This document shows, in pieces, positions 35,729 to 47,164 of a stretch of 64,000 nt of DNA. The notes beneath the pieces were generated by a model. That model searched no databases, had not been told where the DNA came from, and saw only the letters and a list, made by a program, of their open reading frames with translations. Position 1 is the first letter of the stretch, and every line of letters starts with the position of its first letter. The translations under genes and the position numbers were made by a program. Source of the DNA: Muscardinus avellanarius (Eukaryota > Chordata > Mammalia > Rodentia > Gliridae); assembly GCA_963383645.1 (NCBI GenBank), contig OY726560.1, positions 70,747,399 to 70,811,398 of the forward strand. The letters are read 5' to 3'.

Positions 35729-35880
35729 ACTGACCTATGCTTCCAACTCTCAGTTAACACTTTCATCAATATAATATGAAGGGGTTATTTCCCACACCCT
35801 TGGCAACATCTCATATTCATCGATTTTTTTTTTTTGCCAAAATGGTGCTGTTTTCTTTACAGACCTTGGAGAGGTGCATG

Positions 35881-36300
35881 CTGAGTCCTCATCTTGGAAT
35901 GTGAACTGTATATGCAGTATGGATTATATACCACGCCTATGAGTACTATTGGCCACCCTGTCCAGGGTGAATAAGTCTAATGTCACATCTCTTCTGGTCT
36001 TGGATTCTCTCCTCCCATGTTCTAGGAATTCATGGCTGCAGGCTCTATACTCATTAAGTATGCATGCCCACTTACTGCTATTTTTTACATTTGGCATCTA
36101 CACTTGCTCAGGGGGTAGGTGACTTAACAGAAGGCTTTCTTTCCTGCACAGTCTACAGAATGCTTGCTGATTGACTAGCTAAGGGGAAACGCTGGGTGGT
36201 GTTGTATTTGTGTTCTTCTCTCCAACCTGAGAGCTCAGGTGATCTAGTCTACTCAAGGTGCTAGAAGAAGCCCTTTCTGAGAAGTTACATTTAGGCCAAA
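35881..36300. other. unique stretch
   Basis: No recognised repeat or exon. Confidence 0.45.
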
Positions 36301-36450
36301 GCCTCAGTTGAGCTCAAATTCTAGAATGTATGAAACAGCTGTGGGGCTTGCTAAAACAAAGTTTCAGGTTCTAATAGTCTCAGTCCAGGCTCAAGTTGCA
36401 ATTAGAGCAGAAGTTTCTCACTTGAATGCATTAAAATTACAAGGAGCTCA
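36300..36450. mobile_element. hAT-Charlie fragment
   Basis: GTGGGGCTTGCTAAAACAAA and CAGAAGTTTCTCACTTGAAT resemble MER20-like termini; diverged. Confidence 0.45.
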
Positions 36451-36491
36451 GATCTTTCTCTAGGCTATTTAGATCCATTTATCAAAAAAAA

Positions 36492-36936
36492 AAAAAGCCA
36501 GATAATGTGGAGCACACTTGTAATCCCAGTACTTGGGGGCCTGAGACAGGAGGATCACAGATTTGTGGCCAGCCTCAGCAATTTAGTGAGGCCCTCCACA
36601 ACTTAGTGAGACCCTGTTTAAAAAAAATAGGGCTGGAGGTGTAGCTTAGAGGTAGAATGACCCTGGGTTCAGTCCTCAGTACTCTCCCACATAGACAACC
36701 AACCAACCAACCAACCAACCAACCCACAGACAAAGCTAGTGTGTGTGCCTGTAATCCCAGTACTTGAGAGGCTGAGATAGGAATATCACAGGTTGGAGAT
36801 CAGTCTCAGTAACATAGCAACATAGCAAGATTCTCAGCAATGTAGCAAGATCCTGTTTCAAAATAAAAAATAAAAAGGGCTGGGATATAACTCAGAGGTT
36901 GAATACCCCTGAGTTCAACCCCAGCACACATGCACG

Positions 36937-36976
<40 letters not shown>
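36492..36976 (+). mobile_element. two tandem same-strand dimeric SINEs
   Basis: 36492-36697 ends in a (CCAA)n tail (36698-36725). 36727-36936 follows and ends in (CG)n(CA)n (36937-36976). Confidence 0.88.
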
Positions 36977-36977
<1 letters not shown>

Positions 36978-37029
36978 TCTAGGGTGCAGGCATAGGTGTT
37001 TAAAAGCATCTGGATGGCTAGAACATGCT

Positions 37030-37255
37030 AGGGTTGAGAGCCCTGGAAGTGACACAGTGGTTCTTACATTGTTCCCAGACAGCGGCAGCAGCATCTCTGG
37101 GGAAGTTGCTAGACATGCAGATTCTCAGGCCCCTTCCAGCCCGCCAAGTCAGAAACTCAGGGTGGAGCCCAGCAGCTGTTGAAGGAGTGCTCTGCTCCGG
37201 TGGGATTCTGACTCCCAGGGAAGTCTGAGAAGCTGCAGGGCACGAAGGCATCAGG
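37030..37255. mobile_element. hAT-Charlie MER20-like element
   Basis: ACAGTGGTTCTTACATTG start, ATGCAGATTCTCAGGCCCC, AAACTCAGGGTGGAGCCCAG. Confidence 0.6.
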
Positions 37256-37427
37256 AGGTTCTTGATAAAGCCTGCCTCCACGATTTGCATCTGGGGTTCA
37301 TCCATTTCTAGCTTCATGTGAGACCCACTAAGCACCTTGGTAAATGCCCACACATCTGGTTGTTCTTTCTGATTCTCAAGTTCTGAAGCTGTGCCCACGT
37401 GCATGCATCCGTGCGTGCGTGCGTGCG

Positions 37428-38007
37428 TGTGTTTGCGGTACTGGAGATGAAACCCAGGGCACTCTACCTCCGAGCTACACCCCCTGCTCTACTTTTTTAA
37501 TTCTTTATTTTGAAACCAGGTCTCACTGAGTTGCAGGGGGCCTCACTAAGTAGCTGAGGCTGTCCGCAAACCACGATCCTCCAGTCTCAGCCTCCTAAAT
37601 GCTGTGATTACAAGCGTGGGCCACCACACCCGGCTCCCCCAGCTCTGTTTCCTTCCTTCCTTTCCTTCTCTCTCTTTCTTTATTTACTTCTCCCTTCCTT
37701 CCTTCCTTCCTTCCTTCCTTCCTTCCTTCCTTCCTTCCTTCCTCCCTCCCTCCCTCCCTTCCTCCCTTCCTTCCTTCCTTCCTCTCTTTCTTTCTTCTTT
37801 TTCTTTCTAGTACTGGGGATGGAACCCAGGGGCACTCTATCTCTGAGCTATACCCTCAGCCCTATTTTTTATTCTTTATTTTTGAAACACAGTCTCACTG
37901 AGTTGCAAACGGCCTCACTAAGTGGCTGAGGCTGGCCTCGAACCACAATCCTCCTGTCTCAGCCTCCCAAATGCTGAGAGTACAAGCGTGCGCCACCACG
38001 CCTGGCT
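37428..38007 (-). mobile_element. two antisense dimeric SINEs around (TTCC)n
   Basis: 37428-37637 and 37809-38007 are separated by a (TTCC)n/(CCCT)n tract at 37648-37806. Confidence 0.88.
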
Positions 38008-38104
38008 CACATATGTGGTTTTAGAAGCACATAGAGGGTGCTGACTCAGTGGTGGCCTTCGTGTCACCTCTGACTTGTGCTGCACGGTGTTCGTTGGCTT
38101 ACCT

Positions 38105-38200
38105 CACACACATCAAACCCCGTCACGTGCCAGATACTGCATTGACGCTACTGTTGAAAATGTGCCGGGCACTGTAGGCAGGAGCCCCATGAGCCTGCAA
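38105..38200 (-). mobile_element. MIR-like fragment
   Basis: CACGTGCCAGATACTGCATT and GTGCCGGGCACTGTAGGC: two adjacent core-like segments. Confidence 0.45.
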
Positions 38201-38649
38201 GGTAGGCTTTCCATTGTTTTACAAAAGAGAGTCTCTAACTGGGTCAGACAAGGCTCCCCATTCTTGACTCCCACCCTAGACCCACTCTTTGGGGACACCG
38301 GGCTGTGTGCTTCAGAGAAGACCCTGTATTTCATCGTTAGTGGCTCATTTTATAAAACCGGACATACATTTGTGATTTTGGCAAGAATAGCATTCTGCTC
38401 TCAATTCCTCTGAGAGAAAGAGAGATGGTTTCAATCTTAAACTTATGCAAAGTGATGTTCTTTAGATACACAAAAAAGACTCTTATTAAAACAGGGCAGG
38501 TGCTGGGAGTATAGTGTCATAGAAAATATAGATTGCCCAGTTAAATTTTACTTTACAAAAATAACACATAGGTCTTAAGATGTATTGCATGGGGTATATT
38601 AACACTAAAAATTATTAGCTGCTTCCTGAAATTTAAGTCTGACCAGGCA

Positions 38650-39247
38650 CCCTGTGTTTTTATTTGTTAGTCAGGCAAGGCAGGCGGAGTGGGTGTTCTG
38701 GCTTGGGGTGAACATGCCCCCTCTCCTCACAGCAGCAATGCTCATGTGTTGGAAGATGCAGTCAGGGCATTAGGATTTAGATCTGGATTTAATTTAGGAT
38801 TTAGATCCTCTTAAAGCTCCTGTGATAGGCATGCAGCAATGTGATGATGGGATGCCATGATGGGACTGTGACGGCTCTGACTTCATCGCGGGACTGGGGC
38901 AATAATTGGGATGGATTTACTGGGAGGGGTGGAAACTGCAGGCAGGTGTGGAATGTTTGGAGGAGGGAGGTCTTGAACCTGTGATCCTCCTGTCTCGGCC
39001 TCCCAAATGCTGGGATTACAAGCGTGTGCCACCAACCACCATGCTCAGTGCTCGACTCCCCCCCCCTCTTTCTCTCCTTTTGAAACAGGGTCTCTCTCTA
39101 AGTCACTGTGCTCTAACCTTGAACCTGTGATCCTCCTGTCTCAGCCTCCCAAGTACTGGGATCACAGGTGTGCACCACTGCATCCGGCTCTCTAAGTCCT
39201 TCTTGTTAGGTATTTTGGTCACAGCAATGAAAAGTGGACTAACACAC
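38650..39247 (+). mobile_element. MaLR LTR (MST-like) interrupted by SINEs
   Basis: The 5' piece (ATGCTCATGTGTTGGAAGAT, GCAGGTGTGGAATGTTTGGA) and 3' end (GGTCACAGCAATGAAAAGTG, GACTAACACA) flank two antisense B1 pieces at 38966-39190. Confidence 0.7.
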
Positions 39248-39339
39248 AGGGCTGGAATGGGAGCTGAAGAAACTCTCACCTATTAGCCTCTGAATTAATT
39301 GAGATCATCAGACACAGGTTTAACATAATAATTAACAAA

Positions 39340-39478
39340 AAAAAAGCTATCACTTACTGTATGCTTGGTACTATGCAATGAGCCTTTTGCTCAGTATTCA
39401 TTTAATTCTTGTAACTCTATGAAGAGCACTAGCATCACCATGTTACAGGTGGGAACACTGAGGCCCAGGATCGTTTTG
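39340..39478 (-). mobile_element. MIR
   Basis: CACTTACTGTATGCTTGGTA, GGGAACACTGAGGCCCAG. Confidence 0.65.
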
Positions 39479-39497
39479 TGATTGGTCTAAGTAAGGT

Positions 39498-39713
39498 TTC
39501 TCAACTGAAGCACTATTGACATTTCGGGCTGAGCAATTCTTTGCTGTGGGGCTGTCCTGAGCAGTGTTGGATGCTTGACCACATCCCTGGCCTATGCTCA
39601 GTAGATGCAGGTAGCTTTTCCTCTTATGTAAGGATAAAAGTTGTCTCCAGATGTTACCAAATGTTCTCGGGGGTGGGGGTGGGGATTTGCCCCTGGTTGA
39701 GAACTGCTGGCTT
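39498..39713 (+). mobile_element. MER5A-like hAT-Charlie element
   Basis: GGTTTCTCAACTGAAGCACT start, TTGACATTTCGGGC, GTCTCCAGATGTTACCAAAT, GGTTGAGAACTGCTGG end: near full length. Confidence 0.8.
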
Positions 39714-39946
39714 AAGGTTATAGAGTTATGAAGAGGTTGAGCCAGGATGAGAAACCGGCAGCCTGACCCAAAGCCCGTGCTCTTATACCTGCAACAATCT
39801 CATCCAAGGAAAGCTCAGGGAGGAAGAGGACTCTGCCACATGACATACATGTGGAAGAAAATCTTTTGAAAATAACCTATAGAGCCTTTGATGGATTGTT
39901 GTAGTGATTGACTGCAGGGGGCTGGCAGAACGCCTAGAGTTCAGGG

Positions 39947-39990
39947 TTCTCATTTTATGCCTATTGGACCTTGTAGGCATAAAATGAGAA
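39947..39990. repeat. perfect inverted repeat (hairpin), 17-bp arms
   Basis: Left arm TTCTCATTTTATGCCTA (39947-39963), 10-bp loop TTGGACCTTG, right arm 39974-39990 is its exact reverse complement. Weaker flanking complementarity (CCTAG/CTAGG) extends it. Confidence 0.97.
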
Positions 39991-40029
39991 GGACACTAGG
40001 CTTTGCTATGGGGTTGGGTTCTCCCTTTT

Positions 40030-40252
40030 TTTTTTTTTTTTTTTTTTTTTTTGCAGTACTGGGTATAGAACCCAGGGGCATTCTACCTCTGAGCTACACC
40101 CCAGCCCTATTTTTTATTCTTTATTTTGAAACAGGGTCTCACTGAGTTGCAAAGGGCCTCACTAAGTAGCTGAGGCTGTCTGCGAACCCAGATCCTCCTG
40201 TCTCAATCTTCCAAATGCTGGGATTACAAGCGTGCGCCACCACACCCAGCTT
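40030..40252 (-). mobile_element. dimeric SINE, near consensus
   Basis: T26 tail, GTACTGGGTATAGAACCCAG to CACCACACCCAGC. Confidence 0.92.
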
Positions 40253-40274
40253 CTCCCTTCTTTTTAAAGATAAA

Positions 40275-40401
40275 TTTCCCTTCCTTCCTTCCTTCCTTCC
40301 TTCCTTCCTTCCTTCCTTCCTTCCTTCCTTCCTTCCTCCTTCCTTCCTTCTGTTCTCTCTCAATCTCTCTCTCTCCTTGTCTCCTTCCTTCTTTCCTTCT
40401 G

Positions 40402-40450
<49 letters not shown>

Positions 40451-40495
40451 TCTCTCCCTCTCTCCTTTCCTTCCTCCTCTTTCTTTCTTTCAAGA
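40275..40495. repeat. (TTCC)n and (CT)n tracts
   Basis: TTCC block 40279-40350 and CT block 40406-40448 within a 220-bp pyrimidine stretch. Confidence 0.95.
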
Positions 40496-40606
40496 TGGGT
40501 GCTTGCTGTGTTGCTGGGCTGGTCTCAAACTCCTGACATCCAGTGATCCTCTTGCTTCAGCCTCCTGAGTAGCTAGGATTAAAGGCACCCACCACTTTGC
40601 TCGGCT
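40491..40606 (-). mobile_element. B1/Alu-like monomer
   Basis: TGTGTTGCTGGGCTGGTCTC, TCCTGAGTAGCTAGGATTAA: an older 7SL-type monomer than the dimer's B1 half. Confidence 0.75.
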
Positions 40607-40754
40607 GAAGACAATGGATTTTAACATAGTCTTCAAGGATGTCCTGTATGACCTAGGTGAGGAACCCAGGGTGGCAAAGCCCTAACACTGCCCGACCTCA
40701 CCACTCCACAGCTACCCACTCATTTATTTTTGTTTTTTGACCCATTATTGTTAT

Positions 40755-41095
40755 TGTTGTTATTATTATTAAAATTCATATAACATGAAATCAACATGTT
40801 AATTAACATTAAATTAATTTTAACTGTACATTTCAGTGGCATTTAGCACATTCACAATATTGTGCTGTAATCACCACTATATCACACCAAAAACATTTTA
40901 TTACCCCAAAAGGAAACCCCATCCCATGAGGCTTTCACTGTGCATTCCCCTCTGCCTCTCTCCATCAACCACTAATCTGCATCTGTAACCACTCGGCACA
41001 GGTCACATAATGGGAATGGTGCAATATGTGACTTTCTGTGTCTGGCTTTTTCTAAGTAGCATCATGTTTTTGATGTTCATCCGCATCCCATTCAT
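40755..41095 (-). mobile_element. antisense L1M 3'UTR
   Basis: AACTGTACATTTCAGTGGCA, GTCTGGCTTTTTCTAAGTAG, TTCATCCGCATCCC. Confidence 0.68.
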
Positions 41096-41236
41096 TCATT
41101 TTTTCCAACAGGCATTTATTGAGCATCTACTATTTATCAAGCACTGGGAATGACAAGATGTAGGTCCATGAGGCCTATATTCAACTGAGTGAGATGGTAA
41201 ACAAATGAGTAAAATATTAAGTAAGTTAGATGTCAT

Positions 41237-41401
41237 AAGGTAGAAGAAGAAGAAGAAGGAGGAGGAGGAGGAGGAGGAGGAGGAGGAGGAGGAGAAGAAG
41301 AAGAAGAAGAAGAAGAAGAAGAAGAAGAAGAAGAAGAAGAAGAAGAAGAAGAAGAAGAAGAAGAAGAAGAAGAAGAAGAAGAAGAAGAAGAAGAAGAAGA
41401 G

Positions 41402-41471
<70 letters not shown>
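41237..41471. repeat. compound triplet tract (GAA)(GGA)(GAA)(TAG)
   Basis: 235 bp: short AAG, 12 or so GGA, about 45 AAG with one frame slip, then about 13 TAG units. It sits at the 5' side of the MaLR LTR that follows. Long Ser/Leu frames here are artefacts. Confidence 0.98.
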
Positions 41472-41479
41472 TAGGTTGC

Positions 41480-41705
41480 TGGGATGTGCCCATGGAGGAA
41501 TATTGGGATCTGAAGCTCCAGGCTCTTTGCTTCTCAGCTGCCATGAGCTGAGCAGCCTTTGTTCTGCCTTGCCACAGGCCACAAACAACAGGGCCAAGTA
41601 ACAATGCCTGAAACCTTGGAAACCATGAGTCAAAATAAACTTTTCCTCCTTTTTGAGTTGATTTTCTTGGGTATATTGTCACAGTGACTGAAAACTGACT
41701 AACAT
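41480..41705 (+). mobile_element. MaLR LTR 3' portion
   Basis: TCTGCCTTGCCACAGGCCAC, AACCATGAGTCAAAATAAAC, GTCACAGTGACTGAAAACTG, GACTAACATA. Confidence 0.75.
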
Positions 41706-41766
41706 AGTAACCATATAATTTATAATACCAAATGGGCTTTTGAGTGGGGGTTACTATTAAAATCAT

Positions 41767-41985
41767 GTCGGGCCAGGCGTGGTGGCACATGCTTATAATC
41801 CCAGCGCTTAGGAGGCTGAGACAGGAGGATGGCACAGGTTCGAAGCCAGCCTCAGCTACTTAGTGAGGATCTCAGCAACTTAGTGAGACCCTGTTTCCAC
41901 ATAAAGTATAAACAAAAAAGGCCTGGGAGTATAGTCTGGAGGTAGAAAAGCCACTGGGTTCCACCCCCAGTACCACACAAAAAAA
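41767..41985 (+). mobile_element. dimeric SINE, 'TATAGTCTGG' subfamily
   Basis: Same variant as 26110, 26634 and 59045; short A-tail. Confidence 0.88.
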
Positions 41986-42029
41986 ATCATGTTGGTGCAA
42001 TAGATTTACGCTAATATTTACCCAGGCAT

Positions 42030-42200
42030 GCTAGATTGTAGCAAGGATTTAGCACTTGCTTTGGAGGACATGGGAAGTCACTGGTGGGCTTTGAGGAAGC
42101 TGTCACATGGCATGACTGGAGACCTTCATTCTGGTGATTGTTGAGAGGGACCCAAGAGCAACAAGGGGCAGAAGTGAGGACAGTTGGGGGCCACCAGGCT
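42030..42200 (+). mobile_element. old unclassified mammalian repeat
   Basis: GGGAAGTCACTGGTGGGCTT and TCACATGGCATGACTGGAGA resemble a widespread old element. A related stretch lies at 51290-51660. Confidence 0.35.
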
Positions 42201-42591
42201 ACCCCCAGGGGCTTGGATCTGGGTCAGTTCTGGATAAGATCTGAATCCAATAAGATTTCTTACTGATAGGCCATAGGTGTGGGAGGAAGAGAGGTGTTAA
42301 ATATGGTACAGGAAAAGATGAAAAAATAGAGATTCCAGAGAAGATCCCGTGGCAGGTCAAGTTCCCAGGAAGCCAACTCTGAAATTAAATTGGTGTATAG
42401 GAAGTTTTCTGGCCAGTGCTCCCACAACTCCTGGGGAAGAAAGGATAAAAGTAGGATCCGATGCAGTAAGTTATTGGGCAGCCACTTGTTCCGAATGAGG
42501 GACCCAACCAATCCCATGGGATAATTTGGAAGTGGGGCAAGACCTGCAGAGTGAACTCAAGTCAGAGCAAAGCAGCTGGGCTTCCTAACTT

Positions 42592-43058
42592 TACCTTTTT
42601 TTTTTTTTTGTGGTACTAGGGATGGAATCCAGGAGCATTCTGCCTCTGAGCTATATCTCCAGACCTTTTTTTTCCCCTTTATTTTATTTTGTTTTATTTT
42701 ATTTTATTTTTTCGGTGGTACTGGGGGTGGAACCCAGAGGCTTTCTACCTCTGAACTATACTCCTAGACATTTTTTATATTTTATTTGGAAACAGGGTCT
42801 CACTAAGTTGCTGAAAGCCTCACTATGTAGCTGAGGCTGGCTTCGAACCTGTGCGATCCTCCTGCCTCAGCCTCCCAAGCACAGGGATTACAAGCATGTG
42901 CCATCACGCCCAGCTTTCCCTTTTTTTTTTTTTAAACACAGTTTCACTGAGTTGCAAAGGGCTTCACTAAGTAGCTGAGGCTGTCCACAAACCGCCATCC
43001 TCCTGTCTCGACCTCCCAAATGTTGGGATTACAGGCGTGTGCCATCACGCCTGGCCTA
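42592..43058 (-). mobile_element. SINE nested in SINE
   Basis: The outer ID half (42592-42668) and B1 half (42928-43058) are separated by a complete antisense dimeric SINE (42705-42914) in the A/T-rich linker. Confidence 0.82.
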
Positions 43059-43489
43059 ACTTTACCTTCTAACAACTGTCACTGGGCAGAGGTGGCTCTG
43101 GGATGGGTGGGGGCTTTGGGCAAGGTGGTTGTCCTTAGTGAAGGCAAGCTCTGGCATGGGGCTGGGCCATGGGCAGAGGTACCAGCACTCCCAGAAGCTG
43201 GGGGAGAAATGCTTAGGTCCTGGTGAATTTGTCGCTTACCACAGCATTCACTACAGAGCAGAGGTTCTGCTGTAAATCTGTGCAGATTGAGATGGCTACT
43301 GGATATTCAAAGAGAAATTTTAAGTAACTCTTGTCCCTTTTCTGCTAACTCCAGGGTCCTTCAAGGTGATGTTCAACTTAGGCTCTTTTCTACCTTGTGT
43401 AGAACCCTTAAAGTAGCACATTTTATAGAAATACAATGCTAGACATATATATCTAACTTAAAGTGTTATAGTATTTAAAAAATCAAATA

Positions 43490-43702
43490 GAGCCGGGTCG
43501 TGGTGGTGCACACTTGAAATCCTAGCATTCGGGAGGCTGAGACTGGAGGATCGCGGTTCATGGACAGCCTCAGCTACTTAGTGAGGTCCTCCGTAACTTA
43601 GTGAAACCATCTTTCAAAACAAAGAATAAAAAATAGGGCAGGGGGTATAGCTCGGAGGTCAAATGCCCCTGGGCTCCATCTCCAGACCCACATAAAATAA
43701 AT
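43490..43702 (+). mobile_element. dimeric SINE
   Basis: GAGCCGGGTCGTGGTGGTGC to CCATCTCCAGACCCACATAA. Confidence 0.88.
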
Positions 43703-43839
43703 TCAAATAGGTGAAATTATGTTAAATAATATTTTACATAACCCAATCAGTCTTTATTATTTAAATTATTTTAAGGTGGATTTTTTTTTTATCACTTTTA
43801 CAACATAGAGATTCCTAACTGGTTCAGGTACAGGTAAAA

Positions 43840-43976
43840 TTTACTTTTTCTTTTTGAGAATGAGGGCTCTCTATGTTGCCCAGGCTGGTCTTGAACTTAT
43901 GGACAAAAGTGATTCTCCTACCTCAGCTTCTTGAGTAGCTGGGATTATAGGCATGTGTCACTACACCTGACTTCTA
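43840..43976 (-). mobile_element. B1/Alu-like monomer
   Basis: TCTATGTTGCCCAGGCTGGT, CTTGAGTAGCTGGGATTATA. Confidence 0.78.
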
Positions 43977-44397
43977 CTTCATTCTCTTTAATGGCATTGG
44001 TATTAACACATCACAATATACTTAATGAAGGTTAAGATTATTCCAGTAATTTCTAGTAATAACCACACGGTGGGAAGTACCCTTAATATACATTTTCACA
44101 CATGTGTTCAAGTCTATCGGCAGGATAAATTCTTAGAAGTCAAATTTGAGACTTTGGGAAAAAATCTAGGAATATGTATATTTTTAATTCTATAAGATAT
44201 ATTTAGAAATATAGAGAAATTGTAAAATGGTTGCCTCCAGGCAGGAAATTTGGTCCATGGATATTCTATGTATTTTATTTTAAAAAGCATGGGTATAAAT
44301 TTTATTTCAAGAGAGGTTGATGAAAGTAGAAATATATAAAGTATGTAGACTTCAAAGCTTGAAATATTATGTGTAAAGTTTTAAAAAAAATTTGTAA
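43977..44397. other. AT-rich unique stretch
   Basis: Nothing recognised. Confidence 0.45.
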
Positions 44398-44775
44398 AGT
44401 AGGCTGAAAATGTAGCTTAGTAGTAGAACACTTGCCTAGTATGAGCAAGGCCCTGGGTTCAATCCATAGCACTTAAAAATAAAAAAGAAAAAGTGTGTAA
44501 AGTGCATAATAGGTGGTATTGAGCTACGTGTGATGGCATACACCTGTAATTTCAGCCCTGGAGAGGCTGAGAAAGGAGGATTTTATGTTCAAGGCCAGCC
44601 TCAGTAACTTAGGAGCCCCTGTTTCAAAACAAAACAAAACAAAAAAAGGGGGGCTGAGGGAGCAGCGTGGTGATTGAATGCCCCTGGATTCAATCTCCAG
44701 TACCCCCCCCACACACCCCTAACTATAAGTTAAATAGCTGGAAGTCTAGGGGCTGAGGGTGGCTCAGTGGTAGAA
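44398..44775 (+). mobile_element. ID monomer, dimeric SINE and ID fragment
   Basis: 44398-44495 ID; 44521-44720 dimeric SINE; 44748-44775 ID head only (GGGGCTGAGGGTGGCTCAGT). Confidence 0.8.
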
Positions 44776-44861
44776 CATTTTAAAAAATCATTTATTATTT
44801 TTATTTGGACAATGTATATACATAAATACAAAATAACCACTGTCAGAATCCTCTTTTATAA

Positions 44862-45068
44862 TTTCTGGGGTTCTGGGGATAGAACCCAGGAGAATTCTAC
44901 CTCTGAGCTATAGCCTCAGCCCAATTTTTTATTCTTTGTTTTGAAACAGAGTCTCGCTGAGTTGCGGAGGGCCTCACTAAGTAGCCAAGGCTGTCCGCGA
45001 ACTGTTATTCTCCAGTCTCAGCCTCCCAAATGCTGGGCTTACAAGCGTGCACTACCACGCCTGGCTCT
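44862..45068 (-). mobile_element. dimeric SINE
   Basis: GTTCTGGGGATAGAACCCAG to CTACCACGCCTGGCTC. Confidence 0.88.
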
Positions 45069-45457
45069 CTTTTATAATTTCACTTAATTTACAAAAATGG
45101 ACAGCAAAATAACTTAGGTCACTAATACTGTACAAAAATTCTATATTTCTAAAATTCTAGGGGAAATGTTTACATTTAGAGTATATGTTTAGCATGTGCA
45201 ACACTCTGGGTTCATATTTCAGTGCAGCAAAAACCAACCAACCAAGCAACCAACAAATAAACAACAAGACCCTGCAAGTTCAAGTGAAGAAGTAGATATA
45301 TTTTATCATTTGAATACAGCGAAACCATCATTTTAATATCTGATAAACCTGAAATATCATTAATGAGATAGTTGATTTCTTAAAAGGTTTTAATGAAGGG
45401 GCTTATTTTTGATTCATGGAATTTTATTTTTCATGCTAAGTCTTGGAAATCTGGTTT

Positions 45458-45680
45458 TCATTTTTTTTGGTGGTGGTGGTACTGGGGGTGGAATCCAGGG
45501 GCTTTTCTACCTCTGGGCTATGCTCCCAGATCTATTTTATATTTTATTTGGAAACAGGGTCTCCCTAAGTTGCTGAGAGCCTCACTAAGTAGCTGAGGCT
45601 GGTTTTGAACCTGTACAATCCTCCTCTCTCAGCCGCCCAAGTGCAGGGATTACAAGCGGGCGCCACCACGCCTGGCCTTG
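45458..45680 (-). mobile_element. dimeric SINE
   Basis: GGTGGTACTGGGGGTGGAAT variant with CTCCCAGATCTATTTTATAT linker. Confidence 0.88.
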
Positions 45681-45689
45681 GTTTGTATT

Positions 45690-45790
45690 TTTTATTGACA
45701 ACACATTTCAGTTTGGACTAGTCACACTTCAAGAAATCAAGTAGCCTCAAGTGGCTAGTAGCTACCATGCTGAAGAGTGCAATTCCAGAA
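45690..45790. mobile_element. DNA-transposon-like terminus
   Basis: GTCACACTTCAAGAAATCAA and TAGTAGCTACCATGCTGA resemble the end of an old hAT-type element. It overlaps the 57-bp duplication. Confidence 0.4.
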
Positions 45791-45871
45791 GTTCTCCAAC
45801 TGCCCCAGTTCTCTGTAGCTACCATGCTGAAGAGTGCAATTCCAGAAGTTCTCCAACTGCCCCAGTTCTCT
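45758..45871. repeat. perfect tandem duplication, 2 x 57 bp
   Basis: Units 45758-45814 and 45815-45871 (GTAGCTACCATGCTG...CAGTTCTCT) are identical. Confidence 0.97.
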
Positions 45872-46288
45872 GTGGCTCCTGGACTTTGCACTTAAATGTT
45901 CTCAGTGTCAGCATCCTTCTCCAAGTCAGGTTAGGGACCTGCACTTCATTGCAGCTCATGATGAGTGGTGATTGCTAATCTGTCTGTCTGTCTGCCCTGG
46001 AAAAGTCTCTTCCTGGGATAGTGCTATTTGGTGTGATAATCTCATGCCCTACGTGAGTTGGGAAAAGCTCTTGGTGATTTTGTCTTGAGTAAATAATAGT
46101 GACACAACTTATATATAATTTACGGGATGGGAGGTGATCTGCTAGGGGCATGGATTTCTTTTCCTCTCCTTCAAACTTTCTAACAATATTAGGATTAATG
46201 GAGACATTAATGGAATTGTTTATCCTCCGATTATGCCCATGTCTGCTGACACAGCAATCAAACTAAATCTATTACCCGCCAATAAAAA
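45872..46288. other. unique flank of the VNTR retroposon
   Basis: No exon recognised. Its last 80 bp recur at 49773-49843. Confidence 0.5.
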
Positions 46289-46300
46289 CTAGAACTTCAC

Positions 46301-46430
46301 CGGCCTAACCCCTCGGCAGGCTCCGATCCCGGCCTCGGAGGCCCCAGCACAGGCCTTGCCTCACGGCAGGCTCCGATGCCGGCCTTGCTGGCCCCAGCAC
46401 TGGCCTAACCCCTCAGTAGGCTCCGATCAC
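46301..46430 (-). repeat. inverted VNTR piece (about 2.5 half-units)
   Basis: Order b-a-b in reverse complement (GGCCTAACCCCTCGGCAGG, GGCCTTGCCTCACGGCAGG), the same monomers as 47165-48065 but inverted. Confidence 0.93.
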
Positions 46431-47164
46431 TGTCTTTGGGGTTATTATTTCAAAGGTTCCAGGTGTAATGTATCAGATCTCTGCCTCCCCTGAGTACTGG
46501 CCACTGCCATTGCCACTGCCTCTACCATTTCAAATCCTTCCCAGGCTCTTTTTCCACTCTGAATGTTGTCCAGTGTTCCTAAGCATGCATGATGGTAGCA
46601 TTCAACATTTGGTGTAATTTCTCCAAAAAATAAGGTTAGTAGGATCTGGTTTCTGCTTCTCCTGAATACAAGTCTCCACCGCCATCGCGGAGACAGCTTT
46701 CAACACTGCCTTTCTCCTTGGTCTCTGCTAAACTCTCTCCTTACAGGTGATGTCCAAGAATCCTAACAATATAGAGAAACAGCAGTCCTTCTTCATGGGG
46801 AATTTTTCCATAAGTTCCAGTGCATTTAGATAAGTTTTGTCTGCATCTCCAGTGTCCTGGCATCCGCCACGGCTTTCTTAACTCCTCTCCGATATTTTTC
46901 CTTTTCTTTTCTTTTCCTTTTTTTTTTTTAAATAAGAGAAGACAGTATATGTGGTTTGAGGGGGTAGTGGGATCAGGCACTCAGTAGCACTGTGACCTGG
47001 TCGGTTTCCCCATGGGTCCAGAGTACTCCGCACTACTCTGCCTGGGGCCCAGAGTCTTGTGACCCGGGACCCGGCTGGCATGCCTCCCGTGACCCCTGCC
47101 CAGGACCCAGGGTACTGGGCCCGGTTTCTCCAGGGGTCTGGCATGCTACGCGCAGTTCGGCCCG

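Larger units (their letters stand above)
34700..35880 (-). mobile_element. antisense old L1 split by SINEs and a pyrimidine tract
   Basis: Pieces at 34750-34846, 35055-35155 and 35728-35880 read as antisense L1 (AAAGTTCTGAGGAATTTTTCC, then CTTGGCAACATCTCATATTC). The SINEs and TTTC repeats lie between. Confidence 0.6.

Noticed and set aside
41233..41835. Open frames of 135-200 codons with poly-Ser/Leu on the minus strand
   Set aside because: They are translations of the GAA/GGA/TAG triplet tract and an adjoining LTR; no codon structure or homology.
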